The translations under genes were made by a program, and so were the position numbers. Of a stretch of 64,000 bases of DNA, positions 27,040 through 35,362 are shown one piece after another. Below the pieces are notes generated by a model. The model searched no databases and had not been told where the DNA came from. It saw only the letters and a program-made list of their open reading frames with translations. This DNA comes from Lentzea albida. Its GTDB lineage: Bacteria > Actinomycetota > Actinomycetes > Mycobacteriales > Pseudonocardiaceae. Each line of letters opens with the position of its first letter. The stretch's first letter is position 1. The stretch is from the NCBI RefSeq assembly GCF_900111005.1, contig NZ_FOFV01000001.1, forward strand, positions 124,001 to 188,000. Reading direction: 5' to 3'.

Positions 27040-27747
27040 TCAGCGGTGCGCCACTGCCAGCAACCGGTGGCTGCCGATTGCGAACGCACTGCCGTCGGTG
27101 TCACCGAACAACTCGACCGACGAGAACCCGGCGTCGTGCAGCATCCGGGTCAGCTCACCGGCCGTGTAGACGTGCTGCACGCACGTCGACCGCTGGGTCC
27201 GTTCACCGTCGGAGAAGGTGAAGTCGATCAGCAGCCGCGCCGAGGCCACGTCGTAGTTGTTCACGGCGACCATGTCGACGCCGCCCGCGGACATCCGGAT
27301 CTCACCCGGCAACGAGGGCAGCAACGACTCGGCCGTGCAGCCGTAGTCGACGACCAGCACCGGTGCGGCGGCGGCCAGGTCGGCCAGCAACCGCCGCGAA
27401 CCGGCGTGGTCGAGGTAGCCGAAGCTGTTGCCCAGGCACAGGGCCAGGTCGGCCGTCACGCCGAACGAGCCGAGTGACGCGAGGTCGCCCTGTCGCCAGT
27501 CGAGTTCGGGCGCCAGCGCACGGGCGTGCGCGATGGCTTCCTCGGAGATGTCGATGCCGGTGACCGAGTAGCCGCGGCGGGCGAGCTCGATGCTGTGCCT
27601 GCCGCTGCCGCACGGCGCGTCCAGCACCCGCGGCCCGGCGCCGAGGCCGGCGATGAAGTCGATCTCGGCGGACGTCTGCGAAGGCTGGACCGCGCCGCGC
27701 CAGAAGGTGTTGGCGAGATCGGTGAAGAACGAGGTGTACCAAGACAA
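27040..27747 (-). CDS. class I SAM-dependent methyltransferase
   Basis: A 235-residue methyltransferase of the UbiE/family-25 type. Motif I is VLDAPCGSGRHSIELARRG, motif II VTGIDISEEAIAHARA, then DWRQGDLASLGSFGVTADLALCLGNSFGYLDH, a pattern typical of small-molecule methyltransferases. The start is TTG (LSWYTSFFTDLANTFW), supported by AGGAG eight bases upstream; no ATG or GTG fits. It stands between the M28 peptidase and VOC genes without an obvious partner. Acceptor unknown. Confidence 0.85.
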   Translation of the reverse strand: MSWYTSFFTDLANTFWRGAVQPSQTSAEIDFIAGLGAGPRVLDAPCGSGRHSIELARRGYSVTGIDISEEAIAHARALAPELDWRQGDLASLGSFGVTADLALCLGNSFGYLDHAGSRRLLADLAAAAPVLVVDYGCTAESLLPSLPGEIRMSAGGVDMVAVNNYDVASARLLIDFTFSDGERTQRSTCVQHVYTAGELTRMLHDAGFSSVELFGDTDGSAFAIGSHRLLAVAHR

Positions 27748-27903
27748 GGTGGAACTCCTGGTGATCGCGGGAAAAAGAGCGCGAGAGTCACCGGGTACTG
27801 CGGAGGCACCCGGTGTGTCCGGGGCTGCCCATGGCATCGACCTTGTCTGCGAGAACGCCTGAAGGCACCACTGAACCACAACCGCCGCACGGGCAGAAGC
27901 GAT

Positions 27904-28305
27904 TTAGCGCTGCGAGGAGAAGCGGATCATGTTGCCGGACGGGTCGCGGAACGCGCAGTCGCGCACGCCGTAGTACTGGTCGACCGGCTCCTGCATCACC
28001 TCGCCACCGGCCGCGCGCACCTGCTCGAACTTCGCGTCCACGTCCTCGACCGCGAAGATCAGACCCTGCAGTGATCCCTTGGCCAGCAACGCTTCCAACG
28101 CCTCGAAGTCGGTCGGCGGCGCGGGCGGACCGATGCGCGCCAAACCGATCTCGACCTCGGGCTGCTCGGCGGGGCCGACCGTGAGCCAGCGGTAGTCGTT
28201 CTCGATGGTCTGGTCCGTGCGCACCTCGAGGCCGATGACGTCGCGGTAGAACTTCAGCGCGGCGTCCTGGTCGTGGACGAAGAGGAACGTGTGCGAAAGC
28301 TTCAT
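27904..28305 (-). CDS. VOC/glyoxalase-bleomycin resistance family protein
   Basis: A 133-residue vicinal-oxygen-chelate protein with two beta-alpha-beta-beta-beta modules: MKLSHTFLFVHDQDAALKFYRDVIGLEVR and, after LIFAVEDVDAKFEQVRAAGGEV, the end YYGVRDCAFRDPSGNMIRFSSQ. His5 and the C-terminal Asp/Met region are the usual metal or ligand sites. Such proteins are lyases, dioxygenases or drug binders; which one is not clear. It follows the AraC-type gene by ten bases on the same strand. This VOC plus AraC pair recurs in actinomycetes, suggesting that the regulator controls it. Confidence 0.88.
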   Translation of the reverse strand: MKLSHTFLFVHDQDAALKFYRDVIGLEVRTDQTIENDYRWLTVGPAEQPEVEIGLARIGPPAPPTDFEALEALLAKGSLQGLIFAVEDVDAKFEQVRAAGGEVMQEPVDQYYGVRDCAFRDPSGNMIRFSSQR

Positions 28306-28315
28306 GGGCCGAACC

Positions 28316-28735
28316 CTAGGCACGCCGCGAACGCGTCGCTTCTCGAAACCTGCTCGGTCTCGTGAGCCCCTTCAACTGGCATCCGGGCACCACCGAAAGC
28401 GCGTCGTGCGCCCGCGCCCGGTAGGCCGACGGCGTCTCCCCGACCAGTTCGGTGAAACGCGCGGAGAACGAGCCGAGCGACGTGCACCCGACCTCGACGC
28501 AGACCTCGGTCACCGACAGCTTCCCCAGGCGCAGCAACGCCTTCGCCCGCTCGATCCGCCGGGTCATCAGGTAGCCGTACGGGGTTTCGCCGTACGCCGC
28601 GCGGAACTGCCGGGAGAAGTGCGACGGCGACATGAGCGCGGCACGGGCCATCGCGGGCACGTCCAACGGCCGCGCGTACTCGCGGTCCATCAGGTCGCGT
28701 GCCCGGCGCAGGTGCGCGAGGTCCTCGGGCGTCAC
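28316..28735 (-). CDS. AraC family helix-turn-helix regulator, DNA-binding domain only
   Basis: A 139-residue regulator made of little more than the double HTH. DLMDREYARPLDVPAMARAALMSPSHFSRQFRAAYGETPYGYL is the first HTH and SVTEVCVEVGCTSLGSFSARFTELVGETPSAYR the second, both with good AraC consensus. No sensor domain precedes them. GTG (VTPEDLAHLRRARD) was chosen from the usual N-terminus of this short subfamily; an upstream TTG is possible. It is the first gene of a pair with the VOC protein and is divergent from the large surface-protein gene. Confidence 0.87.
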   Translation of the reverse strand: MTPEDLAHLRRARDLMDREYARPLDVPAMARAALMSPSHFSRQFRAAYGETPYGYLMTRRIERAKALLRLGKLSVTEVCVEVGCTSLGSFSARFTELVGETPSAYRARAHDALSVVPGCQLKGLTRPSRFREATRSRRA

Positions 28736-28885
28736 GGGCGACAGCTTGCCACCAGCGTCAAAAACGTGTGAAGGAATCAACCACCAGCGCAGGTGCGGTT
28801 GGGGTAGTTTGCCCGAGTCCGCTGGACGCGTGCGGGGGCTTGACGTCCAGGCGGACCACTTCCTACGGGGTCTTGGGGGATTCCA

Positions 28886-31800
28886 GTGTCCGAGAGATCG
28901 GTCAGCCGCGCCCTGCTCAGAATCGGAGCCTTGACCACTGCCGCGGTCCTCGCGTTCGGCACCGCCACCAGCGGTGCGCACGCACAGGAGCCGGAGGCGC
29001 CACCTTCGACGAGCGAGGTGACGCCGGCGCCGACCAGCGAGCCGAGCACGCCTCCCTCCACGACGGAGCCGGCACCGCCGTCGACGAGCGAGCCGGTCTC
29101 GCCGCCGTCGGTCGAGCCGGTGCCGTCCAGCGAGCCGTCCGCGCAGCCACCCGCACCGAGCACGCCCGCCGAGACGTCCCACGCCCCGGCGCGGCCGACC
29201 GGGGCCGAGCAGGAGAACCAGCCGCGGACGACCGTGGCCGAGAAGCCGAACCTGAAGGTGACGGCGTCGATCGACAAGGACCACTACGCGTCGCACGAGC
29301 GCGTGAAGGTCAAGGTCACCGTCACGAACCTGAGCCCGTTCCCGGCGGAGCGCGTCCGCGGCACCGCCTCAGGCCTTCAGGTGTCCTACGGCGGCTGGGG
29401 AACGTTCGAATACCCCGGCACCACTCTCGCTGCCGGCGAGACGCGCACGGTCGAGTTCTCCGGTGCCATCGCCAGGCTGAACGGAGACAGGCTCGACCTC
29501 AGCGTCTACGTGCTGGCGGAGGTGGGCGACTCCGACCACAACGACAACTTCGTCTCGTTCGAGCCGACCGTCACCAAGACGTTCGGCAGCGTGCGCGGCA
29601 CGGCGTACGCGGACGCGAACCGCAACGGGGCGCTCGATCCCGGTGAGCCGCTCGCGGGCGGGATCGTGAGCATCTACGGCGGCAGCCCGTCCGCCGAGCA
29701 CCGCACGACCACGGACGAGAACGGCCTGTTCGAGTTCACCAACGTCCTGACCGGCGTGTACTCGCCGTACTACGAGCTCCCCGGCGGCTGGGTGGTGCAC
29801 CTGCAGCCCGGCCTCGAGCAGTTCGCGGTCGAGCCGAACCGGACGACGTCCCTCGAGGGGCGTGCCTGGCGGCCCTACTCGGAGCTGCTGACCGCGACGG
29901 CGTCGCTCGACAGGTCCACCTACGCCTACCCGGCGACCGCGAAGGTCACGGTGACGCTGACGAACACGAGCCAGTACCGGCTCGACGACATCCAGGCCGG
30001 GTGCAACCGCGCCGGGAACAGCAACCACTTCGACGGTGGTGCCGAGTGGAACGCGGTGTTCGGTCCCGGCGTCGACCTCGTGGCCGGCGAGACGAAGACG
30101 TTCGTGTTCACCGAGCCCGTCCCCGAGGGCGCTTCCCAGGCCGGCGATGTCTGGCTGTCGTGCGACTTCCAGCCGAACCCCGGCTGGAACACCGACGGTC
30201 CGCGCGCCAGTGCCAGTGCGACCGTGACCGGCGGCAAGGGCCGCCTCACGATGCACCTCGCCGACGACCGGGACGAGGACCACATGATCGACCCCGGCGA
30301 GGAGGTCGCCGGGCTGAAGATCGTCCTGCTGAACCCCGGCACCGGTGCCCAGGTCGCGGAGGCCGTGAGCAACGCGCAGGGCACGCTCGAGTTCGTCGAC
30401 GTCCCGGTCGGCACCTACCGCGCCGCGATCCTCGGGCCGTGGGACTTCCGGTACGGACCCGACATGGAGACGCAGCAGGTCGTCGGGTGGGGCAGCACCG
30501 TCTTCGTCGGGTTGAAGGCGGTCTCGGGGCCCGCTGAGCTGCGTGCCACCCTGACGCTCGACAAGCCGCGTTACGAGTCGCACGAGACCGTGAAGGCCAC
30601 GCTGAAGGTGACGAACACCGGTGGCCGGGTGGCCGAGCGCGTCCGCCTGCCGTGGTCGCTCTCCGGGCTGGAGGTCCCGGAGGCCCAGTGGGGCGACTTC
30701 CGGCCGAACGGTCCCGGTGTCCGGCTCCTCGCCGGGGAGTCCCGCACGTTCGAGGTCTCCGGCACGATCCGCGACTTCACCAACGGCAAGTTGAACATCT
30801 GGGGGTACGTCGACTACCTCGGTGTCCCGAACCCGACCAACAGCAACTTCCGCGCCGAGGCCGAGGTCGTGCAGACCAAGGGCTCGGTCTCCGGTGTCGC
30901 CTACGCCGACAGGAACCGCAACGGGCAGCAGGACGCGGGTGAGGCCACCGCGGGCGTCGTGGTGGAGGCCAACGGCGGCGCGCCGTACGGCTACTTCAAG
31001 ACGACCACCGGTGCGGACGGCCGGTTCTCCTTCGCGGAGCTGCCGTCGGGCGAGTACTACGTCGGCTTCACCTTCGCCGACGGCTGGGTCGTGCACTACG
31101 AGGGCCGGGACCAGAAGGTCCAGGTGCGGCCGGGGGCACCGGTCGAGGTGATCGCTCGCGGCGAGAGGCCGTACAGCGAATCGCTCAGCGCGACCCTGAC
31201 CCTCGACCAGGACGTCTACGAACCGGGTGAGGACGCCAAGATCACGATCACCCTGACGAACCGGGGCGACCGCGCGATCAGCGGCATCACCGCCTACTGC
31301 AACGGCGTGGGCAACAGCAACCAGCTCGGCGACTCGACCAGGCCGAACCCCGGCTGGGGAGAGCTGTTCGGGGCCGGTGTGACCGTCGGCGCCGGCGAGA
31401 CAAAGACGGTCGTGGCCATCGAGGCCGTGCCGCAGGGCGCGTTCACCTACGGCACCGTCGTCGCGGCGTGCCTCTTCGCGCCGTACGCGGGCTGGAACAT
31501 GGACGGTGTCGGCGCGTTCGACACGGCACGCGTGCCTGGTGGGTTCGGTTCGCTGACGGGAGAGCTCTACTTCGACCGCAACGGCGACTACCGGTTCGAC
31601 GAGGGTGAGGCCCTCCCCGGCACCCGGATCGTGCTGCGCGACCGCGAGCTGGGCGTCGACGTCGCGGAGACGGTGTCCGACGACAAGGGCAACGTGCGCT
31701 TCGACAAGGTGCCCGCCGGTGATTTCTGGGCGTGGGTCGACGGACCGTGGAAGTTCCGCGGTGAGTACGACGGTCACGTCCAGGTCTTCGCGGGCAGCGA

Positions 31801-32020
31801 ATCGCGCAGCGGCTTCCCGGTCGTGGCGGACCCGCGGCCGGAGCCCGGTGACTCCCCGGAGCCGGCGGCCGCCGCCGGTGGTTCCAGCGGCACCGGCGGT
31901 ACCGGTGGCGCTTTGGCCAAGACCGGTGCCTCCGTGCTGGGCCTCGGCCTGCTCGGCGCACTGCTCGTCGCCTTCGGCTTCGGCGCCAGCATGATCGGAC
32001 GTCGTCGCCGGATCGCGTGA
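28886..32020 (+). CDS. large wall-anchored repeat protein (CARDB/SdrD B-like domains, LAKTG)
   Basis: A 1044-residue exported protein. Signal peptide to about residue 33 (SGAHA), a Pro/Ser/Thr/Glu-rich stalk to about 120, then two tandem units of about 429 residues. Each unit alternates adhesion-type beta sandwiches (CARDB-like, e.g. ASIDKDHYASHERVKVKVTV) with prealbumin/SdrD B-like modules holding calcium-type loops such as DANRNGALDPGEPLAGG and DRNRNGQQDAGEATAG. A Gly/Ser linker precedes LAKTGAS, a membrane helix and RRRRIA, a class E-type sortase signal. It probably projects from the cell wall; ligand unknown. GTG start with GGGGGA upstream. Confidence 0.9.
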   Translation: MSERSVSRALLRIGALTTAAVLAFGTATSGAHAQEPEAPPSTSEVTPAPTSEPSTPPSTTEPAPPSTSEPVSPPSVEPVPSSEPSAQPPAPSTPAETSHAPARPTGAEQENQPRTTVAEKPNLKVTASIDKDHYASHERVKVKVTVTNLSPFPAERVRGTASGLQVSYGGWGTFEYPGTTLAAGETRTVEFSGAIARLNGDRLDLSVYVLAEVGDSDHNDNFVSFEPTVTKTFGSVRGTAYADANRNGALDPGEPLAGGIVSIYGGSPSAEHRTTTDENGLFEFTNVLTGVYSPYYELPGGWVVHLQPGLEQFAVEPNRTTSLEGRAWRPYSELLTATASLDRSTYAYPATAKVTVTLTNTSQYRLDDIQAGCNRAGNSNHFDGGAEWNAVFGPGVDLVAGETKTFVFTEPVPEGASQAGDVWLSCDFQPNPGWNTDGPRASASATVTGGKGRLTMHLADDRDEDHMIDPGEEVAGLKIVLLNPGTGAQVAEAVSNAQGTLEFVDVPVGTYRAAILGPWDFRYGPDMETQQVVGWGSTVFVGLKAVSGPAELRATLTLDKPRYESHETVKATLKVTNTGGRVAERVRLPWSLSGLEVPEAQWGDFRPNGPGVRLLAGESRTFEVSGTIRDFTNGKLNIWGYVDYLGVPNPTNSNFRAEAEVVQTKGSVSGVAYADRNRNGQQDAGEATAGVVVEANGGAPYGYFKTTTGADGRFSFAELPSGEYYVGFTFADGWVVHYEGRDQKVQVRPGAPVEVIARGERPYSESLSATLTLDQDVYEPGEDAKITITLTNRGDRAISGITAYCNGVGNSNQLGDSTRPNPGWGELFGAGVTVGAGETKTVVAIEAVPQGAFTYGTVVAACLFAPYAGWNMDGVGAFDTARVPGGFGSLTGELYFDRNGDYRFDEGEALPGTRIVLRDRELGVDVAETVSDDKGNVRFDKVPAGDFWAWVDGPWKFRGEYDGHVQVFAGSESRSGFPVVADPRPEPGDSPEPAAAAGGSSGTGGTGGALAKTGASVLGLGLLGALLVAFGFGASMIGRRRRIA
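29249..30535 (+). repeat. intragenic tandem unit 1 of surface protein
   Basis: Encodes about residues 122-550: sandwich, SdrD-like module with DANRNGALDPGE, second sandwich with GCNRAGNSNHFDGG and PNPGWNTDG, second module with DPGEEVAGLKIVL. The order is repeated in unit 2. Confidence 0.75.
30536..31830 (+). repeat. intragenic tandem unit 2 of surface protein
   Basis: Encodes about residues 551-981 in the same order as unit 1: ATLTLDKPRYESHETVKA, DRNRNGQQDAGEATAG, YCNGVGNSNQLGD and DEGEALPGTRIVL align with the corresponding unit 1 segments. It arose by duplication followed by divergence. Confidence 0.75.
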
Positions 32021-32034
32021 CTCCCCGTCCGACC

Positions 32035-32071
32035 AGCGGGCCCGGCACTCACGCTGAGTGCCGGGCCCGCT
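32035..32071 (+). terminator. terminator after large surface protein
   Basis: Perfect 17-bp arms AGCGGGCCCGGCACTCA / TGAGTGCCGGGCCCGCT with a CGC loop, 15 bases after the stop. No T-run. Confidence 0.75.
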
Positions 32072-32144
32072 GTCATGAGCGCCACACCGCGCTGGTCCGA
32101 ACGGAGTGTTAGCGTCGCGAACCATCGGGTAACTGGGGGGTGAC

Positions 32145-32897
32145 ATGACTGTCTGGGAAGCAATCGCGGTGGTCATCGCGGGTGTGTTCGCAGGCGGCAT
32201 CAACACCGTCGTCGGCAGCGGCACGCTCGTGACGTTCCCCGTGTTGCTCGCCGTCGGTTACCCACCCGTGGTCGCGAACGTGTCCAACAGCCTCGGGCTG
32301 GTGCCCGGCTCGCTGTCCGGCGCGTGGGGTTATCGCGAGGAGTTGAAGGGGCAGGCGGGCCGGGTCAAGCGGTTGCTGCCCGCCTCGATCCTCGGTGGTG
32401 TGATCGGCGCGATCCTGCTGGTCACGTTGCCGGACAAGGCCTTCACGGCGATCGTGCCGGTGCTGATCGTGATCGCGCTGGTGCTGGTGGTGATCCAGCC
32501 TTGGCTCAACCGCAAGCTCTCGCACCGGCGCAACGCCGACAGCGACGGCGGTTTGTTGCTGTGGTTCGGCGTCTTCGCCGCGGGCATCTACGGCGGCTAC
32601 TTCGGCGCCGCGCAGGGCGTGCTGGTCATGGGGATCATGGGGGTCCTCGTCAACGAGCACCTGCAGCGGATGAACGCGCTGAAGAACGTCCTCACCGCGT
32701 TCGTGAACCTCGTCGCCGGCGTGCTGTTCATCTTCATCGCCGACGTGGCGTGGCTGGCCGTGCTGCTGCTGGCCGTCGGGTCCGTGGTCGGTGGCCAGAT
32801 CGGCGCCAAGATCGGCCGCAAACTCCCACCCGCCGTGTTGCGCGGCGTCATCGTGGTGGTGGGAGTCGCGGCGATCGTTCAGCTGCTCACGAAGTAG
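32145..32897 (+). CDS. TauE/SafE family sulfite/organosulfonate exporter-like protein
   Basis: A 250-residue integral membrane protein with about eight helices. The first repeat AIAVVIAGVFAGGINTVVGSGTLVTFPVLLAVGYPPVVANVSNSLGLVPG is the family hallmark, and the second half carries the related GVFAAGIYGGYFGAAQGVLVMGIMG. Family members move sulfite, sulfoacetate or other small anions; the substrate is not visible here. GGGGGG lies just before TGAC and the ATG. It converges on the aminotransferase gene with six bases between stops. Confidence 0.92.
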   Translation: MTVWEAIAVVIAGVFAGGINTVVGSGTLVTFPVLLAVGYPPVVANVSNSLGLVPGSLSGAWGYREELKGQAGRVKRLLPASILGGVIGAILLVTLPDKAFTAIVPVLIVIALVLVVIQPWLNRKLSHRRNADSDGGLLLWFGVFAAGIYGGYFGAAQGVLVMGIMGVLVNEHLQRMNALKNVLTAFVNLVAGVLFIFIADVAWLAVLLLAVGSVVGGQIGAKIGRKLPPAVLRGVIVVVGVAAIVQLLTK

Positions 32898-32903
32898 CAG
32901 TTC

Positions 32904-33971
32904 TCAGAGGGTGAACGCGCGGGCGGCGGCCAGGAAGGCGTCGTTCTCGTCGGGTTCGCCGATGGTCACGCGGGCGCCTTCGTCGACGAACGCCCGCACG
33001 ACGACCTTGTGATCGAGGCAGTGGGCGTTGAACTCGCCGGTGCGCTCGCCCAGGGGCAGCCACACGAAGTTCGCCTGCGTTTCGGGGACCTCGTAGCCCA
33101 TCGCGAGGAGTTCGCCGCGCACGCGGGTGCGTTCGGCGACGATCGCGCGGCAGCGGACCATCAGCTCGTCCTCGGCGTCGAGCGAGGCGATGGCGGCGAC
33201 CTGCGCGAGCGCGTTGACCGAGAACGGCACGTAGACCTTGCGCAGCACGTCCGCGACGACCGGCGGCGCGACCGCGTAACCGACGCGCAGTCCGGCGAGG
33301 CCGTAGGCCTTGGAGAAGGTGCGCAGCACGGCGACGTTGGTGTGCCCGGCCGCCCACTGCTGCTTGGCGAGCTCGACGCCGTCGGGGACGTGGGCGTCGT
33401 CGACGAACTCCTTGTAGGCCTCGTCGAGCACGACGAGCACGTCACGCGGCACGCGGGCGATGAACGCCTCGATCTCCTCGGTGCGCAGCGCGGTGCCGGT
33501 CGGGTTGTTGGGGTTGCAGACGAACAGCATCCGCGTGTTCGGGGTGATCGCGGCGAGCATCGCGTCGAGGTCGTGGGTGTGCTCGTCGGTCAGCGGCACG
33601 CGGATCTGCCGGGCGCCGGAGACGTGCGTGACGATCGGGTAGGCCTCGAAGGACCTCCACGCGAACAGGACCTCGTCGTTCTCGCCGCAGGTGGCCTGGA
33701 CGAGCTGCTGGCACAGCATCACCGAGCCGCAGCCGACGGCGATGTGGTCCGCGGGCACGCCGAGCTTGTCCGACAGCCGGTTCGTGAGTTCGACCGAACC
33801 CGAGTCGGGGTACCTGTTGATGCCGGTGGCCGCCTGGGCGATGGCCTCGACGACGCTGGGCAGAGGTCCGGCGGAGACCTCGTTGCTCGCGAGCTTGATG
33901 GCGCCGGGGATGCTCCTGCCGGGCACGTAGGACGGCAGGGACGCCAGGTCAGCACGGGTTCGCACGCTCAT
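32904..33971 (-). CDS. hisC2: histidinol-phosphate / aromatic aminotransferase
   Basis: PLP enzyme of fold type I, 355 residues, counterpart of Rv3772. [13 protein letters not shown] near the N-terminus, [22 protein letters not shown] and the Schiff-base lysine in [17 protein letters not shown] are all present, as is the phosphate-binding arginine region near the end (VVVRAF). Family members convert histidinol phosphate or phenylpyruvate; in actinobacteria a second copy often works as phenylalanine aminotransferase (Pat). No his operon is adjacent, favouring the Pat-like role. ATG start; divergent from the hydrolase gene by 76 bases. Confidence 0.92.
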   Translation of the reverse strand: MSVRTRADLASLPSYVPGRSIPGAIKLASNEVSAGPLPSVVEAIAQAATGINRYPDSGSVELTNRLSDKLGVPADHIAVGCGSVMLCQQLVQATCGENDEVLFAWRSFEAYPIVTHVSGARQIRVPLTDEHTHDLDAMLAAITPNTRMLFVCNPNNPTGTALRTEEIEAFIARVPRDVLVVLDEAYKEFVDDAHVPDGVELAKQQWAAGHTNVAVLRTFSKAYGLAGLRVGYAVAPPVVADVLRKVYVPFSVNALAQVAAIASLDAEDELMVRCRAIVAERTRVRGELLAMGYEVPETQANFVWLPLGERTGEFNAHCLDHKVVVRAFVDEGARVTIGEPDENDAFLAAARAFTL

Positions 33972-34047
33972 GCACCCGATCCTCGCATTGCTCCGTCCGA
34001 TTGGTCACGTTGACTGGAGTTCACCCCCTCGTGGAAGGGTGGGAAAC

Positions 34048-34689
34048 ATGACCACACCCCGCATCGAGACGCTTTCCCTCTCCGACGGCCGTGAGCTGCG
34101 GGTGACGATCGCCGAACCCGACTCCGCTGTCCGGGGCGGTCTGGTGGTGCTGCACGAGGCGCGCGGTGTCACCCAGGGTGTGCGCACGCTCGTCAGCAGC
34201 CTTGCTGACGAGGGCTGGCTCGCCATCGCGCCGCACCTCTACGACGCCGACCGCGTGCACGGCGACGACATCCGCGACCAGGTCAGCAAGCTCAACGGCG
34301 ACCGGCTCCTCGCGGACACCGACGTCGCGTTCGTCTGGCTGGGGCAGCAGGGTGTGAGCGCCGACCGGATGGGCGTCGTCGGCTTCGACATCGGCGGCAC
34401 GGTCGCCATGGTGGTCGCCGCCAGCCGCACGATCGGCGCCGCCGTCACCGTGCAGGCCCCCGGCATCCTCGAACCGCTCTCCGACGGCCTCCCCGCGCTC
34501 GTGGACGTGGCCGCCGACCTCTCCTGCCCGTGGCTCGGGATCTTCAAGGACGGGGACTCGGAAGAAGTGAGCAAGCTTCGTGATGCTGTGATCAGCTCCG
34601 AAACCGCGTCAGATCTGGTCAGGTTCAACGTTTCGAGTGACGAAGCATGGTCTCGTGCGTTGAACTGGTTTGACGCTCACATGAGGTAA
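34048..34689 (+). CDS. dienelactone hydrolase family protein
   Basis: A 213-residue alpha/beta hydrolase. GGLVVLHEARGVTQGVRTLVSSLADEGWLAIAPHLY matches the N-terminal strand/oxyanion part, and the nucleophile elbow reads VGFDIGGTVAMVVA, with Asp in the place where family members have Cys or Ser (G-x-C/S-x-G). FKDGDSEEV replaces the usual acid loop. Catalysis may therefore be altered or lost. GGAAGGG lies about eight bases before the ATG. It precedes the type VII secretion trio but is separated from it by 136 bases. Confidence 0.78.
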   Translation: MTTPRIETLSLSDGRELRVTIAEPDSAVRGGLVVLHEARGVTQGVRTLVSSLADEGWLAIAPHLYDADRVHGDDIRDQVSKLNGDRLLADTDVAFVWLGQQGVSADRMGVVGFDIGGTVAMVVAASRTIGAAVTVQAPGILEPLSDGLPALVDVAADLSCPWLGIFKDGDSEEVSKLRDAVISSETASDLVRFNVSSDEAWSRALNWFDAHMR

Positions 34690-34825
34690 GGGTCTTTCCG
34701 GCGGATTGGAACCGAACCGTTGGTTGGGTACATCTAAGGAGTGCTTCGGACGGCTGACTGGGTGTAGCTGCGAGTAACGCCCAGTGCTGCGGTGACGAGT
34801 TATGCAGTGCAGGGGGTTGTGAGGG

Positions 34826-35362
34826 ATGGCTGAAGGCACTGGGACAGGCACGACTGGTGGCACGACCACTGGCGCGGGCGCTCCACCGGTGACACCCGAC
34901 GTGACCACGTCGGTCACCGCGCCGATCACGGCTGAACAGCTGGCGGCGGCGAAACCCGCTCTCCAGCAGCAGATGCTGGTGGACAAGGCGGGGGCGAGCA
35001 ACGCCGCCGCCAAGCTGGACGAGGCCGCGGACAGCGGCAAGCTGACGCTCGACGTCGACGCCGCGGACGCGTTGATCAAGGCCGTCGACGCCGCACGCGA
35101 CCAGGTCATGGACCTGTGGAAGCGCGCGACCGACCAGCTGGCCACCCCGCTGCAACTGGGGGAGAACCCGGTCGCCAAGGCGATCAGCGCGCGCTTCACC
35201 GACCTGGCCGTGGGGGAGGACTCCGGTGCCGCGAAGGCGTTGCTCGACCTATTCAAAGTGCTGGACGACATCGGGGACGCCCTGCGCCGCAGCCGCGACA
35301 GCATCCGCGACGCCGACGAAGACGCAGAACGGTCGATGAAGAACGCCGGGGGGTCCTGGTGA
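34826..35362 (+). CDS. PE-like helical partner of PPE protein (type VII secretion substrate, putative)
   Basis: A 178-residue protein with a Gly/Thr-rich N-terminus (residues 1-30) and a long helical part. LLVDKAGASNAAAKLDEAADSGKL-type and DAADALIKAVDAARDQVMDLWKRATDQLATPLQLGENPVAKAISARFTDLAVG segments fit paired alpha helices; the chain ends DAERSMKNAGGSW. It was not matched to a named domain. Its stop overlaps the PPE start by four bases (GTGA), so the two are translationally coupled as PE and PPE pairs are. The role as PPE partner is inferred from this context. ATG start; GAGGG is seven bases upstream... near a GTGAGGG run. Confidence 0.6.
   Translation: MAEGTGTGTTGGTTTGAGAPPVTPDVTTSVTAPITAEQLAAAKPALQQQMLVDKAGASNAAAKLDEAADSGKLTLDVDAADALIKAVDAARDQVMDLWKRATDQLATPLQLGENPVAKAISARFTDLAVGEDSGAAKALLDLFKVLDDIGDALRRSRDSIRDADEDAERSMKNAGGSW

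Noticed and set aside
29369-32224. 951-codon minus-strand frame
   Set aside because: Shadow of the large surface protein gene; repeated segments mirror the true duplicated gene.
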